64,000 nucleotides of DNA. Source: Lutjanus erythropterus (lineage: Eukaryota; Chordata; Actinopteri; Lutjaniformes; Lutjanidae). Location of the stretch: the NCBI GenBank assembly GCA_020091685.1, contig CM034607.1:31370831-31434830 (forward strand), read 5' to 3'. Position 1 is the stretch's first letter, and each line of letters begins with the position of its first letter. Shown piece by piece: positions 23,283 through 34,647 of this stretch. Both the position numbers and the translations under genes were made by a program. The notes under the pieces are model-generated. The model saw nothing but the letters and a program-made list of their open reading frames with translations, ran no database searches and was not told where the DNA came from.

Positions 23283-24800
23283 GATGAAGGCGCAGATATA
23301 AATGGGCGCTGATACAAAAGGTTAGGGTCATTCTGCTTAACAGAACAATCAGTTTTTCAGCAGCAGGAACATTAATATTATGTTAGTTTTTTGTTTGGCA
23401 GCAGGATGGAAAAGAGTTAGAAACAGAGCTGCAAGTCTGAATCAAACTCTTAATAGTCACACACTGCTAGAGGTACTTGCTGGGCCAAGGTGTAAAGATT
23501 AACCGATACAAGCCTGTGGCTCACCGGCTCACTCGCCAATCACGTACCTGCTTCAAGCCATTCAGGAAATTCCCACCCTGTGAGAATTGACCACCGTGTC
23601 CTACCCTGCCTAATCACTTTTTTCAGTCTTCAAACATTCAGCAGTAAGATATAAATCAAAAGTAAACATGCTGGTGGCACCGCAAACCTCGCCGCTCATT
23701 TAAGGCTAATGAGGGATGTCACAAGAACCGATACTCTGGTACCAAGTCAAGGCCGAAATTCTGAAAATGATGTTCTACAGCAGAGGTATTCAGAGGTAGT
23801 GCGATCATCTCTGGGGTTCGCCAGATGTTGACAGAGAATAAAATCAACCCTTTAATCACATTCAACACAATGGCAACACAGCTAGGCTCACGCCACCTCG
23901 CCAGCGGTTAACCCAGCACAAAAATGACAACCACCAGGTTCTGGGGGTCGCGACGCCACAGAATAATCAGGTCGGTGGTTATGAACACAATTTCTGCCTG
24001 AGCTACGTCAGGTAGATTTTCATCAGCTATACAATGAAAACAGCAACTCCCATGATCCCTTGCCACTTCACATTATTAAACAATGCCTTTTGTTTTTGTT
24101 TTAATGTGAGAGAAACCCCTCACTGCAGAATTTACATATTGTATGTTTAACTAGAAACTAGAGATGGGTCCGAAATTAAAATAAGGCACTTATCAGGTAC
24201 CAGGTTTGTGACACTGATCCACATTCTGATCTAAATTCCACAAGGGAACATGTTTGCCGGATGTTAGCTTTATAAATGCGTCCCTAAGCAGCACAAATTG
24301 AGAGCTTAATAGCGTTTTTCGCTTCTACTTTCTAGTTGCATGTACTAAAAAGGAAAGACGTTAGAAAAAAAAAAGCAATACAGCCAGAGTGTACTGCTAT
24401 ACTAGTACTGGACTAGCCAGCTCATTAATGGTGTAGCAATAAAACAGCAAAAAAAAAAGACAATTACCAACACAAACAAAGGTCAAACACATTCAGAAGA
24501 GTAACATTTGCATTCTAGAATATTAAATAGTAGATTTATACTCACAGCAGTGCATCATGGGAAATCGGAATCTCACAAGCCAAATTGAAGGATGCCATTA
24601 TACACGTTACATTACACAAACTACACAAGCTTTCCAGGCTGTAGTTCAGTTTCAGTCTTGTGTAATCCTATTACAGCTGCTACTACTAAATAATAATAAA
24701 CATCAAGAAAAAAAAGAGTGCTTTTATTAGTATCATCATCAGCAGATGTTGGAATCAGATCAGAACTGAAAAAAAAAAACTGAATCGGTACATGTCTACT
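23283..24800. repeat. Mosaic of probable interspersed-repeat fragments
   Basis: 23710-23748 reads GGGATGTCACAAGAACCGAT then CTCTGGTACCAAG, and 24745-24800 ends GATCAGAACTGAAA...GAATCGGTACATGTC. Both resemble parts of fish repeats with 'cggtac' wording. 23805-23955 holds TCTGGGGTTCGCCAGATGTT and CTGGGGGTCGCGACGCC, similar to another common repeat. I cannot draw borders, so the block is given as one mosaic. Confidence 0.35.
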
Positions 24801-25781
24801 GACAACTTAAATGTTTTTCTCTGCTCCACATTCATATTCACGGTCACTCTCCACTGTTCACTCTCACTCCGCTAAACAACATACTACACAGGCGCCTTTT
24901 AAGTTTTCGCCATTTCATCAATGCTAAGAATGCACCTGCAGCAAGTAATTCACTATCACTGCGCTCATTCACATTTTAACAGCCGGCAGTCAGAGCAGGA
25001 GTACAGAGAGTCGTTGCTATGGCGATGATACGCCGTCTCGTCTCGCTGGATTGGTGTAGGTGTAAACTGGCAGGTTTTCAGAATGTTGCTGACGAGGCAT
25101 TGCAAGCAGTTGTGAGTTTCACATCATCTCGTCGTAAATCTTTGGTCTGAGTTGCTCTTGAAAAGCCAAAGTTACAATTCTGAGCTGAACTTTAGTTCAA
25201 GGTTCATCATTAATCAATCATTATAGTTATCAAACAGCAGATAAGAAAAGTCAGAGGAGTACAAACACATGGTTAAATCTGCCCCCCTCTAAGTCTTAAA
25301 AGTTCCTGCTCCTTGTCTTGAGGCTGAATCCCAGCATGCATCTGCAGTCCACTAAGCCTGAGTCACCCCTATTAGGGAGCTAACTACCTGCTCTCTAAAC
25401 CTCTCTCTGCTAATTCACAGTATGTTGGCAAGAATATATGTGTATCAGTGCAGAGTGAGAGTCTCACCGGTTCAAAAATAAATACCCTGACTGTTTATTT
25501 GGAACTTTGATGATGCTTAATCATCAACGTGGAGGGAAAGAAGCAGACAGATTTTCAGAAATGATGTTTGAGGAAACGTCCAGAGATGAGTCAGCCTGAG
25601 TTCGCCTTGTAGCCCAGAGAGGATAACAACCCATAATTGTGCTAAAACCAGGTTTTGTGATGTTTGTGATGCTGACACGTGCAGGAGATGAGTGAGAACA
25701 CTGAGAAAAGCATCACTGAGTGGATACTGAGTCAACAAGAGACACCGGTAGAATGAGATTCTTGAGTTTTGAGCCGTAACT
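24801..25781. other. No feature recognised
   Basis: Unique-looking DNA. The minus frame at 25517-25738 has no domain. Confidence 0.4.
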
Positions 25782-25950
25782 GCTGCAGTATTTTTCCAAT
25801 TAACTGATCATTGTTTAGGAAAAACAATCAGAAAATGCAAAGAAATAAAAATAAGGTGTTGGATTTCCAAAGATACAAAAACAAATTCAGATTTGAGAAG
25901 CTGGAGCCAGCAAATATTTGGCTTTTCTTTTTGTGTCATTAATTTTTAGA
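25782..25950 (-). mobile_element. hAT-like MITE, family 'CGATTAAT', reversed fragment
   Basis: Contains CAATTAACTGATCATTGTTT and AGATTTGAGAAGCTGGAGCC followed by AGCAAATATTTGGC. On the minus strand these match the left half of the family (core 'gctccagcttctcaaat'). It is the only clearly reversed copy I see. Confidence 0.4.
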
Positions 25951-26399
25951 TTTTCTGTCAGCTAATCACCTCGGCTTTGAATTTCACATCTCCATTAGCA
26001 AAGAAAAGTTTCTGGTGTGAAGTTTGAATTTATATTTGACTAACTAAGCAGCATGTAAAAACGTGACCAAAATGAACACTGACTTTTTCTGAATTTAATG
26101 AGGAACAAGCCGAAAAATTAAAACACAAAATAATCTTTGAGCCAGGCGTGCAGATTTTATCATTGGTGATGTGTCTTTCTGGGGCCCTGAGGGGAAAAAA
26201 TGTTTTGAGCCACTGGTTTAGCGCTATCTTTAAACCCTCCGGCCCCCTCACAAACAATCTGAACACTTTCAGACAGGCCTCGCATGCAAAACTTTTGTAG
26301 CTGAAGTCAGTTAACTGGAATCAGCAGAGGTGGAGATAATCAGACATCACTCTTACAAATGGCCACTTTTGAGTGAAGCTTTGAAATATTAATGGGCTG
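25951..26399. other. No feature recognised
   Basis: Unique-looking DNA. The phrase TTTTGAGCCACTGGTTTAGC near 26204 resembles the end of a common fish repeat but stands alone. Confidence 0.35.
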
Positions 26400-27125
26400 A
26401 TGAGGCCGCTGAAGGCAGCCTTTAATCCATGCCAATGCAAATGGACCCCAAGGTCACTAACATAACAGTGCAACAGCCTCTGGCCAGGATAGATTGACTA
26501 GGAAAAAGCCTGTGAAATGGGGTCTTTCGTAGTCTGGCAGAGTACAGAGCGCACTGTATAATACAATGGCCTCGAGCCCACGGCGGGGCGAGGGGGGAAT
26601 TAGCTCGAGCCTGGGCCACATCAAAGTGTAGTTGAGCACAATGTGTGTTTTTTAAACCGTCACCCCACTGACCTGCTATTTTCTCTGGCAATAGGATTCA
26701 CAAAATAACCACAGGAATGTTGTTACGGAGGACAAGAGCGATAATGAGTGAGGGCTGTGTGTTTGGGAACTTCCCTTTTCAGCGCTGCCTTCATTTTCCT
26801 CATTATTTTTTTCCGAAGGACAGGGTGAGGACGGCCCTCGCAGCTTAGCGCCATTTGACTAGAGGAAGAACTTAAAATACATTTTCAACTTAAGCGAAGA
26901 GAGCCTTGCACTTCAAACGAGTTTCCAACAGTTGCATAGCAACAGCAGCACCTGTGTTGCTGTTTAGGTGATGCCAGCTCCAGCCAGAGCGATGCACTGG
27001 ACACAAGAGCTCCTCAGTGCTATAATTAAGCTCTGGGTGAGTCCAGACAATTAGTGGGACTTAAATGGTTTTGAACATCTCTGCAAATCCAAAACATTCC
27101 TGCTGTGACCGGTGGGGTTGAGTGT
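26400..27125. other. Unique, possibly conserved non-coding block
   Basis: No repeat is recognised, and the base texture is less skewed than its surroundings. Short factor-site look-alikes occur: ATGCAAAT at 26436 with CCAAGGTCA soon after, ACATCAAAG near 26619 and GTTGCATAGCAAC at 26931-26943. Such motifs arise by chance, so regulatory function is inference only. Confidence 0.2.
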
Positions 27126-27756
27126 TGTGTTATGATGAAGAGGCCCAGATTATGGATCTCTTTGGAGGCGATCTTTTTATTCTGACAGAAAGAGGTAAAT
27201 AACTACAGTCTGTTGTGATCATATAAGTTGAGCCCCTCTTGCATGGAGCAAAGAGGCATGGTGCGTTCAATACCTGAGGGATAATGTACAGTGAGAGGGT
27301 CATTATGACAAAATAAACCTCGATAGACTCCTGAATCATCTTGAAGGAGTTTATTTGCCATAATGACATTATCCTACTTAATAAAAAAACAATAATTTTA
27401 TATAAAATATTGCTCCTCCAGAGTCTATGATAGAAACTGCATCCACAGTCTCTTCTTCTTAGCAACAGTCTGTTATATAGAAATAACCAACCTTGGAATG
27501 TTATAAGTGACCAATCAGAATTAAGTATTTAACAAATCCATGTAATAATTTGCCATAATGACCAGCTCACTGGACCTTATCCTGCTTAATACACAGCTAC
27601 TTAGCTCGTAACTTCAGAAAACCGTGCAAATTATCTACCTGTACGTATTTGACTGCACGTGCACAAGATTTGTAAATTAGCATAGTTAACGCCCCAATAA
27701 TACCATATACAGCTGCACTTCCTGCTCCATATGTCAAGAAGTTCTCATTCATGAAA
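27126..27756. repeat. Fish MITE-like segment with paired TTTGCCATAATGAC modules
   Basis: TTTGCCATAATGAC followed by ATCCTACTTAATA (27353-27382) recurs as TTTGCCATAATGAC...ATCCTGCTTAATA at 27549-27591, with 18 extra bases in the second. Between them GTGACCAATCAGAATTAAGT (27508) matches a motif I associate with a common fish MITE. The direct modules are about 195 bp apart. Confidence 0.45.
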
Positions 27757-28014
27757 ATGGCATCAAAGAGAAAAAGGAAGAACGTTACAAGTTTGGAGTT
27801 TGACGTCCTACTTTCAGAGATCCATAAAGGAAAACTTGTCATTTTCACAGCGTCAGCGGTTGACTCTATGGCAGGTCTGGACCTCATAAATCGTGTTTGT
27901 ATCTCAAAGAAAATCAAAAATACAAGACAACTGGTGAATGCCACAAGTTCTCTTAAACTTAAGAACAAATCTGTTAGTATGAGCGGTTCTTGCATGAGAC
28001 CAAATGCTCAGTGA
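27757..28014 (+). pseudogene. Possible remnant of a Harbinger-type Myb/SANT-like protein
   Basis: The frame starts MASKRKRKNVTSLEFDVLL and continues SEIHKGKLVIF. The basic start followed by an acidic-aromatic helix and 'LLSEI...K.VIF' resembles the N-terminus of Myb/SANT-like proteins carried by Harbinger transposons. After about 35 residues the likeness fades: the tryptophans expected in the second and third helices are absent. A full domain is about 80-90 residues. It lies next to MITE-like sequence at 27353-27591. Chance similarity is possible. Confidence 0.3.
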
Positions 28015-28173
28015 CTCCTTCTGTCCCAGCACTGTGTGTAGGCTGGTCCCGTTTTATATTTTTGTACTAGTGTTGTATCCAAGTTTAAAAGTCTCGTATT
28101 GTGACAAGTGTACAACAAGCACAAATCCATTACACGTCGGCACCGTGCCATACCTGTAGCCTGAAAAATACTT

Positions 28174-28196
28174 CACACACACACACACACACACAC
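28174..28196 (+). repeat. (CA)n microsatellite, about 11 units
   Basis: 23 bp of CA repeats. Confidence 0.9.
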
Positions 28197-28500
28197 CACA
28201 GGGTCTGTCTATCACATATGTTGCGACATCGAAAGAGACCATCAAAACTCAAAGCTGGTTTCATTTTCACAGACAGGCTTTTTTTTTTTTTTAACTGAAA
28301 GTATTCAAACAGACCAAAAGCTGCAGAGGCGAGCTTTGTACTTTCAGATAAAAAGGAAGATCATTGGTCAGGGTTTTTTTTTTCCTCCCATTTCATTTTG
28401 TGTTTTCATTCCATTGTGGAGTGTTATGGTTGCAGCGGTAGACAGGGTTAATTTAGGGTTTCGGGTCCAAGTCCGTCCCTGTTCTGCTCCCAGTTAGCAG
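28197..28500. other. No feature recognised
   Basis: Unique-looking DNA with T-runs near 28280 and 28375. Confidence 0.4.
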
Positions 28501-29100
28501 CAGGTTGTGCAATGATAAAAGCACTAATTGTACACAGTGGACCTCCATTATTCTCTCCAGTTTTTGTTTCTGCAAAAAGGGGTTGCTGCTCTCACTCCCT
28601 CTCCCTGAACACTTTCCTGCTGAGGTGGCCTTTCACTGCTGAACGAACACAGTGCTGTGCGGCTAATACCTGCAATAATCTCTTTAACTCTTTGTACTCC
28701 TGAAATGCGAGCGCCGGCTGCTCTGAGCATTAGTGGCGTGGCAGACTCGTTCGCCTTCGTCGGCCTCAGACGGCGGATCCGCCTCTCTGCTAATCTGCCA
28801 AATCAACTCACCACCATCCACTCTCGCTCTTTCAAACCCCGTCTTTTCATTTAGCTAACTGGCTCCGTTTTTAACGCTCACACTGTCTCTCCTTATGCTT
28901 TCGCTGTTTGAGTCTGCTGCGCCCCAATTAGTGGGGATGGGATGCTCTTCTCTGTCGCGGCCCCAATTTGGGATTTGGACTGATAAGCAGAATGCTTCTT
29001 TACATAAAAACCTTGCCTGGTGCGGCGTTAATGAATTACCCTCCAACCTCCACGTTTCATTAAACACATTCACAAGGGATAATGAAATTCACTGAAATCA
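28501..29100. other. Unique, possibly conserved non-coding block
   Basis: No repeat is recognised. CpG is locally higher (around 28708-28780 and 28965-29030), and a homeodomain-type palindrome TAATGAATTA is at 29029-29038. The short frames on both strands (60-72 codons) have no domain. It could be a fish conserved element; only comparison with other genomes can tell. Confidence 0.2.
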
Positions 29101-29329
29101 CAGGTGCCCTAGATACTGTACAGCTGTGTAAGGTTATGGTTTTACATCCCTTACTAATAATGTGCGACTGAAAGGTCTTTGACTAGTAACACCGGTAGTA
29201 GTACTCTGTTCCAACAGCTTGACTTTGAAGGGAAAGTTTGGATGATTTAAGTGAGGTTTGTACTGGAGGGAAATAAAAGAGATCCAACGCAGAAGCAAAG
29301 CAATGAAGTGCTGTGGACAGGGTCAGGAG
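29101..29329. other. No feature recognised
   Basis: Short unique-looking spacer. Confidence 0.4.
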
Positions 29330-29480
29330 CAAAATAACATTGGAACTAAACTAAAACTATGCCTCACAGTTTTATTCCTGCACCAACTAGTCAAGTTACA
29401 GTTTACATCTGTATCTGTCCAGAATCAAGCATTTTAATTAAAGTTGTGTAAATGGTGTCACAGTTGCAAGAATGGGACGG
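29330..29480 (+). repeat. Dispersed fish repeat, copy 1
   Basis: 29364-29432 (GCCTCACAGTTTTATTCCTG, CTAGTCAAGTTACAGTTTAC, CTGTCCAGAATCAAG) aligns with 44399-44465 (GCCTCGCAGTTGTATTTCTC, CCAGTCAAGTTTTACAG, TGTCCAGACTCATG). Two copies in one window support a dispersed family, which I also recognise from other fish sequence. Confidence 0.5.
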
Positions 29481-29544
29481 ACAGGCGTACAGACACGTGG
29501 ATGGACAACCTGAAGACATCGTGCTTCCAGTATGCTGTATTAAG

Positions 29545-30092
29545 AATATTTTCACCATTTTTCAGACAGCCTTTATGACAGGAAACCACCATTATATAAG
29601 CTAAACATCACCCTATATGGCTCAACCGGACTCCACTGCCGAAATCAGCAATTTTACTGCACAAAATTTGGGAGCTGCTGGTCTACTGCTGTCTTGATCA
29701 GTTAGTTTGTGTAACTTCTGTGTTTTTAAAGGTCTGATTCAATGAAGTCACACAATAACACAAACAACCTAAGAGATTGAGGAAGCAGTGGACCAGAAAT
29801 TCCAATGTTCTGCGAGGTAAAACGACTGATTTTGTTTAAGGAGTCTGGTGACTTTGGAGACAATGATATTTGGCTTATTTAACAGTAAAAAAAATGTTGT
29901 CTGTCAGGTTAAGTGGTGTGTCTAAAATATGTTTTGTCGCTGACCCTGTCCACGGCAGTACATTGCTTTGCTTCCCTGCTGGAACTCCTCTCTGCTTCTC
30001 CAAACTGGAGCCGTGCCGACCGCCATCTGCTGTAGGCAAAACACTGGACCTCATACAACCCTGCCTCAGAAAATCTGAATCAGGAGGATAAA
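29545..30092 (+). repeat. Probable dispersed fish repeat (often mis-annotated as exon)
   Basis: Phrases such as GAGATTGAGGAAGCAGTGGA, GGAGTCTGGTGACTTTGGAG, GTTAAGTGGTGTGTCTAAAA and ACCGCCATCTGCTGTAGGCA are ones I associate with a repeat seen near many fish transcripts. Only this copy is visible here. The open frames on both strands at 29870-30195 have no domain and are not called as genes. Confidence 0.35.
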
Positions 30093-31410
30093 TGTCACAA
30101 TACAACAGAAAATGATAAATAACCTCTGTTTGAACCAAAATACTTGAAAAATAATCCAATTTTACACAAAGCATATTCACAGAGAGATGAATCAATTGCT
30201 CTTATCCCTCCGGATGCCAGTTCCAATATCTAATCAAGGGGATGTGACTGACGCATCATTGAATTCATACAGGTGCACAATCAAATGCAATCACAACAAT
30301 TTGTACAAATCACCACATTATGAGTCACATATAGGCCATATCTCACCATCTATCCAGCCTTATTTATATCAGCCTCACTTCATTTTCTCTGCTAACCTTT
30401 CAACACAGAACAAAAGCTTTGTCAAGCATGCAGATGTGTAGTTGTTCAGGTGCCAGGTGTGATGATGCTCCTGTCTCTTGACCCTCATATACCTTCAACA
30501 CTCTTGTTATAAGATAAACATATAAGTTGTTTCAGTATATTTGAGGTGGAATCCCCCGCTTTACCTCAAAACCTGGCCGAGTCGTGTTTTTCCTGGTCTA
30601 TTTACAGTGAGTGATATTTTCTCAGTACTGCTGAAAAGAAATATCATCAGCACCTGAACCTGAGTGTTGCTCACAGCTTTATCTGTGACTATTTTTAATT
30701 TGCTAAGTACCCAAAATGAAACACAAACAAAAAAAAATGTTAGATTTGCTCTCCTTCTCGCACACTTTTCTCTCCCTTGGAGTGAAAAGTCACATCCTAA
30801 CTGAGCAGCAGAGACGGGGAAATCAGTCAGGGAGAAACACAGGAGGCAAGATCATGACCAAAACATACAAGATTTTATCAACAAGCACGTGCAAAACAAA
30901 AACTCATCATCTAACATTTTGCCCCATGACTGTAAAGACATACTGGTACTTCAACGTTTGAAGAAACCAACCACTCTCTTGTCAAGAGTTAGATAAGATG
31001 ACAGACAGCATTTTCAGGTCTATGTGCTAAAAATGAATGATGTCTTCAAATGGGATTCAAGAACGTGTAATTACAACATGAGTCGGGTACACAATATGCT
31101 TTGGGTGAATAAGTGTTTGCTACACAACAGCAACAATGGACACCAAACCTGTTGGCACCTAGAGGCCACTGAGACAAACAATGTAGCAAGTAATATTATG
31201 CAAATGCAAAAGCAAAGGCATAATGAAAAGATGACACTGTTGGAAGTATCACGATTTTTCTCAGATGCATTGTAAAATTCTGAAGAAAAACTCTACATGA
31301 CTAAAATTACAAAATATTAACTTACGTGGCCTGAGAACGTCAGCACACACGTCACAACTCATTATTCATATGGGCTCTTCAAGAGGAAACGGTAAACCTC
31401 ACCAGGAGAT
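30093..31410. other. No feature recognised
   Basis: Unique-looking AT-rich DNA. The 81-84 codon frames here (30187-30441, 30716-30961, 31024-31275) show no known domain. Confidence 0.4.
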
Positions 31411-31591
31411 GGTTAGCTTGGCTTAGCATCAAGACTGGAAGCAGGGGGAAACGGCTAGCCTGGCTCACTTCAAAGCTAAGAAGAAAATACAACACATTAC
31501 AATCTATATAGACTATTGCTCTTTTTTTTTTTCAACCTTTGAGAGCCAGGCTAGTAACCCCCCCCCTTCCTGTCTTCATGCTAAGCTAACC
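31411..31591 (+). mobile_element. MITE with imperfect 50-bp terminal inverted repeats
   Basis: Left arm 31411-31468 (GGTTAGCTTGGCTTAGCATC, AGACTGGAAGCAGGGGGAAA, GGCTAGCCTGGCTC) pairs with right arm 31541-31591 (GAGAGCCAGGCTAGTAA, CCTTCCTGTCTTCATGCTAA, GCTAACC). The inner 70 bp differ. This wording is typical of a very common fish MITE. No coding capacity. Confidence 0.65.
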
Positions 31592-32261
31592 AAATGCCCA
31601 ATTCCCTCATCTCAAAGTCAATGGGTTTTTGGTTAGATGCCTGAAATGACAAATTTTTCATGTTTTCATCTACAAAATAAAACCTTCCACTCAAGCATTT
31701 AAGTGTCTTTAAAAAGGTGGTTTCTGACAAAGGCTAAATGAGACTACAGAGGTTGTCTGCAAAATTAAACATCATCACAACGAGCACTAGTCACTTTCAT
31801 TCTAGTATAAAAAAAGATGACACTCAATATCTCTTTCAATAGTTCTGCAAAAAGAAAAAAGAATGCCCCAACAGAATAGCACTGGTTCTGAAATAGTTAC
31901 TGAACATTTTCTGGGTTTGCTGTTAGACAAATTTCAGGCAGGAAAATAAAGACTGAATTGAACTAAAGTCCTGAATGAGCACTACAATGAATATGAATTC
32001 TTTTTAAACACATTGTACTGAAAAAGTATTGATATTTCTATACTTTTGACAATGTGGTTACATTTACCCTTCAAAAATCATAGAAGTGCTGTTCATTTGT
32101 GTAAATCACATGCAAGTTTCATGACCTTTTCTTCACCACAGAACTTATTTTCTGCAAAAATGGAAAAATCCCATTCGCTTTTCATGGAGGGACCCAGAGA
32201 GAGGCTGGCCTACAAAAATCTGTCATCCCTGCAGCACTCTATTCAGCCTAATGGATAAATA
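31592..32261. other. Segment between two parts of one MITE family
   Basis: No feature is recognised. A related family end lies at 32262-32340, so this 670 bp may be the family's interior, an insertion or unrelated DNA. Confidence 0.3.
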
Positions 32262-32340
32262 TGAGGGCGGAATCAATCTCACCTAACTCTTGACAAGAAA
32301 GTGAACAAGCGAATTTCCTAAAATGTCAAACTATTCCTTT
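32262..32340 (+). mobile_element. Terminal part of the same fish MITE family
   Basis: GGAATCAATCTCACCTAACT, GACAAGAAAGTGAACAAGCG and AAATGTCAAACTATTCCTTT match, from memory, the conserved end of the family at 31411-31591. Confidence 0.45.
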
Positions 32341-32565
32341 GACTCTTCTTTATATTCCATAAAAATCGGACAAAACAAACATCTCTTAGTCAGTGTGAGG
32401 TACAATTCATCATATAGAGGACAGCAAACGCCCACTTTGTGGAGCTCAGCAGTGCTGCTGCTGCTGCTGAACACAGAGATGAAACTGCTACCAATCCTCT
32501 TTTAGCAGGCGACAAGGCATATTGACAGAAACTCAATTTTTAGTCCTTTAAGACTGTTTTCCCTC

Positions 32566-32970
32566 CCTTATCCTCTTATTTGTCTTACTCTCACCCTCCT
32601 CCTCCTCCTCTGGCCTGACCCTCCCTTCGTTTTCTCTCTCATTTCGCTCCTCTTCCTTGTCTTCCAATCTGAATGAATAAATGCAGAGATGGGCAGAGGA
32701 AGAAAGGACACGAGAGTGGAGAGAGAGGGAGAGACGAAACTAGGGCACTCCAACCTGGATGCATCGTCCAAAGCAATTTGCTCAGATGGAGAGCGAGGCA
32801 AAGAGGAGGAGGAAAACAAGGAGCTTAAGAGCATCTCTGCTAAAGAGGGGATGGCTTAGAGAAAACAAGCAAAATGGACTGACAAGCTGAGCCACTGAGA
32901 GAGCTGGAGAGGGAGGAGGAGAAAGAGAAAGTGTTGGTAAAATGGACTGAGAGAGCTGGGAGCGAGACAC
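32566..32970. repeat. Pyrimidine tract followed by purine tract
   Basis: 32566-32655 is C/T-rich (CCTCCTCCTCCTCTGG); 32690-32970 is G/A-rich (GAGAGAGAGGGAGAGACG, GGAGGAGGAGAAAGAGAAAG). A (CTG)n-like stretch (TGCTGCTGCTGCTGCTG) is nearby at 32453-32469. The Ser/Leu-rich minus frames across this region are compositional. Confidence 0.6.
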
Positions 32971-33161
32971 GGGCAATGGTGGAAAATTGGACTGGTGAGC
33001 ATCAGAGACGGGAAAAGACACTGAGACCAGAACCCCCAATTTACCTCTTTACTGCAAACTGAATGATGGTTTAACAGAGAAACGCTCACAGTAAACGCTG
33101 AGAACAACTACGATGATTTGTGCTTTCACTCACTTCTTATTATGAGCCTGTAATGTGTGCG

Positions 33162-34372
33162 ATAGTTCCACATTTACACTCTTAGAATTAAAAGTGCTAA
33201 CTAGAACCATAAAGGGTTCTGTGTGTAGTCATTTCAAGGTCTACACTCTTAGAAATAAAAGTGCTAACTAGAACCATAAACAGCTTGTCCCCATAGGTAA
33301 ACTGTTTTTGGTTCCTGTTAGTGCCTTTTATAAAGGTTCCACTTCGAACCCTTTCAGCAGGGTTCTACCTAGAACTCAACTTAAAGAGTTTTACCTAGAA
33401 CCATCTGTGGGCCCTTTTCCACCAACATAGAACTGTTCTGGTTCCAGCACCTAAGTGTGAACTTTTCTGAGCATTTGCACCAAAAATAAATTGGTTTGGA
33501 ATATAAATGGTTGGTTCTCAGCTGGAACCAAATAATTGCATTTTTTTCTCGAACAGAACTGATTCAAGTACCCAAGCTTATTTGGTGGAAAAGGGCCCTC
33601 AGATGGTTCTACCTAGAACCCAATATAAAGGGCTTTTACTAAGAACCCAGAATCCCCACTGAGAGGTTCTACAGAGAACCCTTCTATGGTGCAATGGGTC
33701 CACACATAACATTTTCTGGGGTAATACTTTTTAGTTCTTAGAAGAACTTTTTGGAACCTTTTTGGAACCATTCAAGAGGGTTGGACCTAGAACCCAACGT
33801 AAAGGGCTGTACCTAGAACCATTTGTGAAAGGTTCCACCCAGAACCCTCTAATTGAGCTTCTATAGAGGACCCTTCTGTGGTATAATGGTTCCACTCAGA
33901 CACTTTTATAAAGGGTTCCACTTGGAACCGTTTCAGGGGGTTCAACCGAGAACTCAACAAGGGGAATTTACCTAGAACCATCTATGACAGGTTCTACCCA
34001 GAACTCCCTATTAAAGGTTCTACAGAAAGCCCTTCTTTAGTGTAAAGGTTCTACAAAAAAATCTTCTGCGGGGGTTCTATGCTAAAAAGAACCCCCCCAT
34101 GGTGTTCTACCAAGAACCCTTATATGTTCCAAAGGTTTCATGTAGAACCCACTCAGGGGGATCTAAAAATATATTTTAAAAGGGTTTCACTAACAACCCT
34201 CTGAGGCTTCTACGAAGAATGATATTATATGAACTGTAAGAACTCTTTCTTTGGATGAAAAAGGGTCTGAATGGAACCCTTAATCTTACTAAAACCCTTC
34301 ACCAACCCTGTCTTTAAAAAAGGGTTCTTCAGAAGCAAATTGTTCTGGGTAGAACCTCAGCCTCAAAAAGGC
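33162..34372 (+). repeat. Minisatellite element of TAGAACC/GGTTCTA units, copy 1
   Basis: The head at 33178-33240 (ACACTCTTAGAATTAAAAGT, GCTAACTAGAACCATAAAGG) is repeated at 33245-33300 with ACACTCTTAGAAATAAAAGT and CAGCTTGTCCCCATAG. A long array of variants of GGTTCTACCTAGAACC follows to about 34372, about one per 30-50 bp. The unit is nearly self-complementary. The same head occurs at 39123-39185. I recognise it as a teleost dispersed element, class unknown. A foldback insertion lies inside at 33397-33610. Confidence 0.75.
33397..33610. mobile_element. Foldback/MITE insertion with perfect 17-bp inverted repeats
   Basis: GGGCCCTTTTCCACCAA at 33409-33425 pairs perfectly with TTGGTGGAAAAGGGCCC at 33582-33598. 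Including flanks, 33397-33425 and 33582-33610 pair at 28 of 29 positions. The 156-bp interior (GGTTCCAGCACC, GGTTGGTTCTCAGCTGGAAC) resembles a known fish MITE with internal deletion. No direct target duplication is visible, since the flanks are themselves part of the palindromic array. The related insert in copy 2 is at 39238-39485. Confidence 0.75.
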
Positions 34373-34424
34373 CAAATACCTGCTGGTTCCCTCAGCTTCT
34401 CATTTGTGCTGCCTTTGTTTGTTT

Positions 34425-34612
34425 TTAATCTCTGTAAATTGAATATCTTCAGTCGGACAAAACAAACGATTTGAAGAAGTGACCTCGGGCTCTGAGATAT
34501 TTATGAGGTAATTTTCAACGTTTCCAAAAATGGTACAGAATAAACAATTAATCCAGAAATAATCAAGCGATTAATCTATAATGAGAGTAATCATGAGCTA
34601 CAGAAATACAGA
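34425..34612 (+). mobile_element. hAT-like MITE, family 'CGATTAAT', 3' part
   Basis: AATTGAATATCTTCAGTCGG, GAAGTGACCTCGGGCTCTGA, CAAGCGATTAATCTATAATG and TAATCATGAGCTACAG align with the right half of copy 1 in the same orientation. The left half is missing. Confidence 0.5.
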
Positions 34613-34647
34613 TATACACACTGCAACAAAGACGGTTCATATCAGAG

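Noticed and set aside
29029..29038. Homeodomain dimer palindrome TAATGAATTA
   Set aside because: Eight fixed bases; about one is expected by chance in this length.
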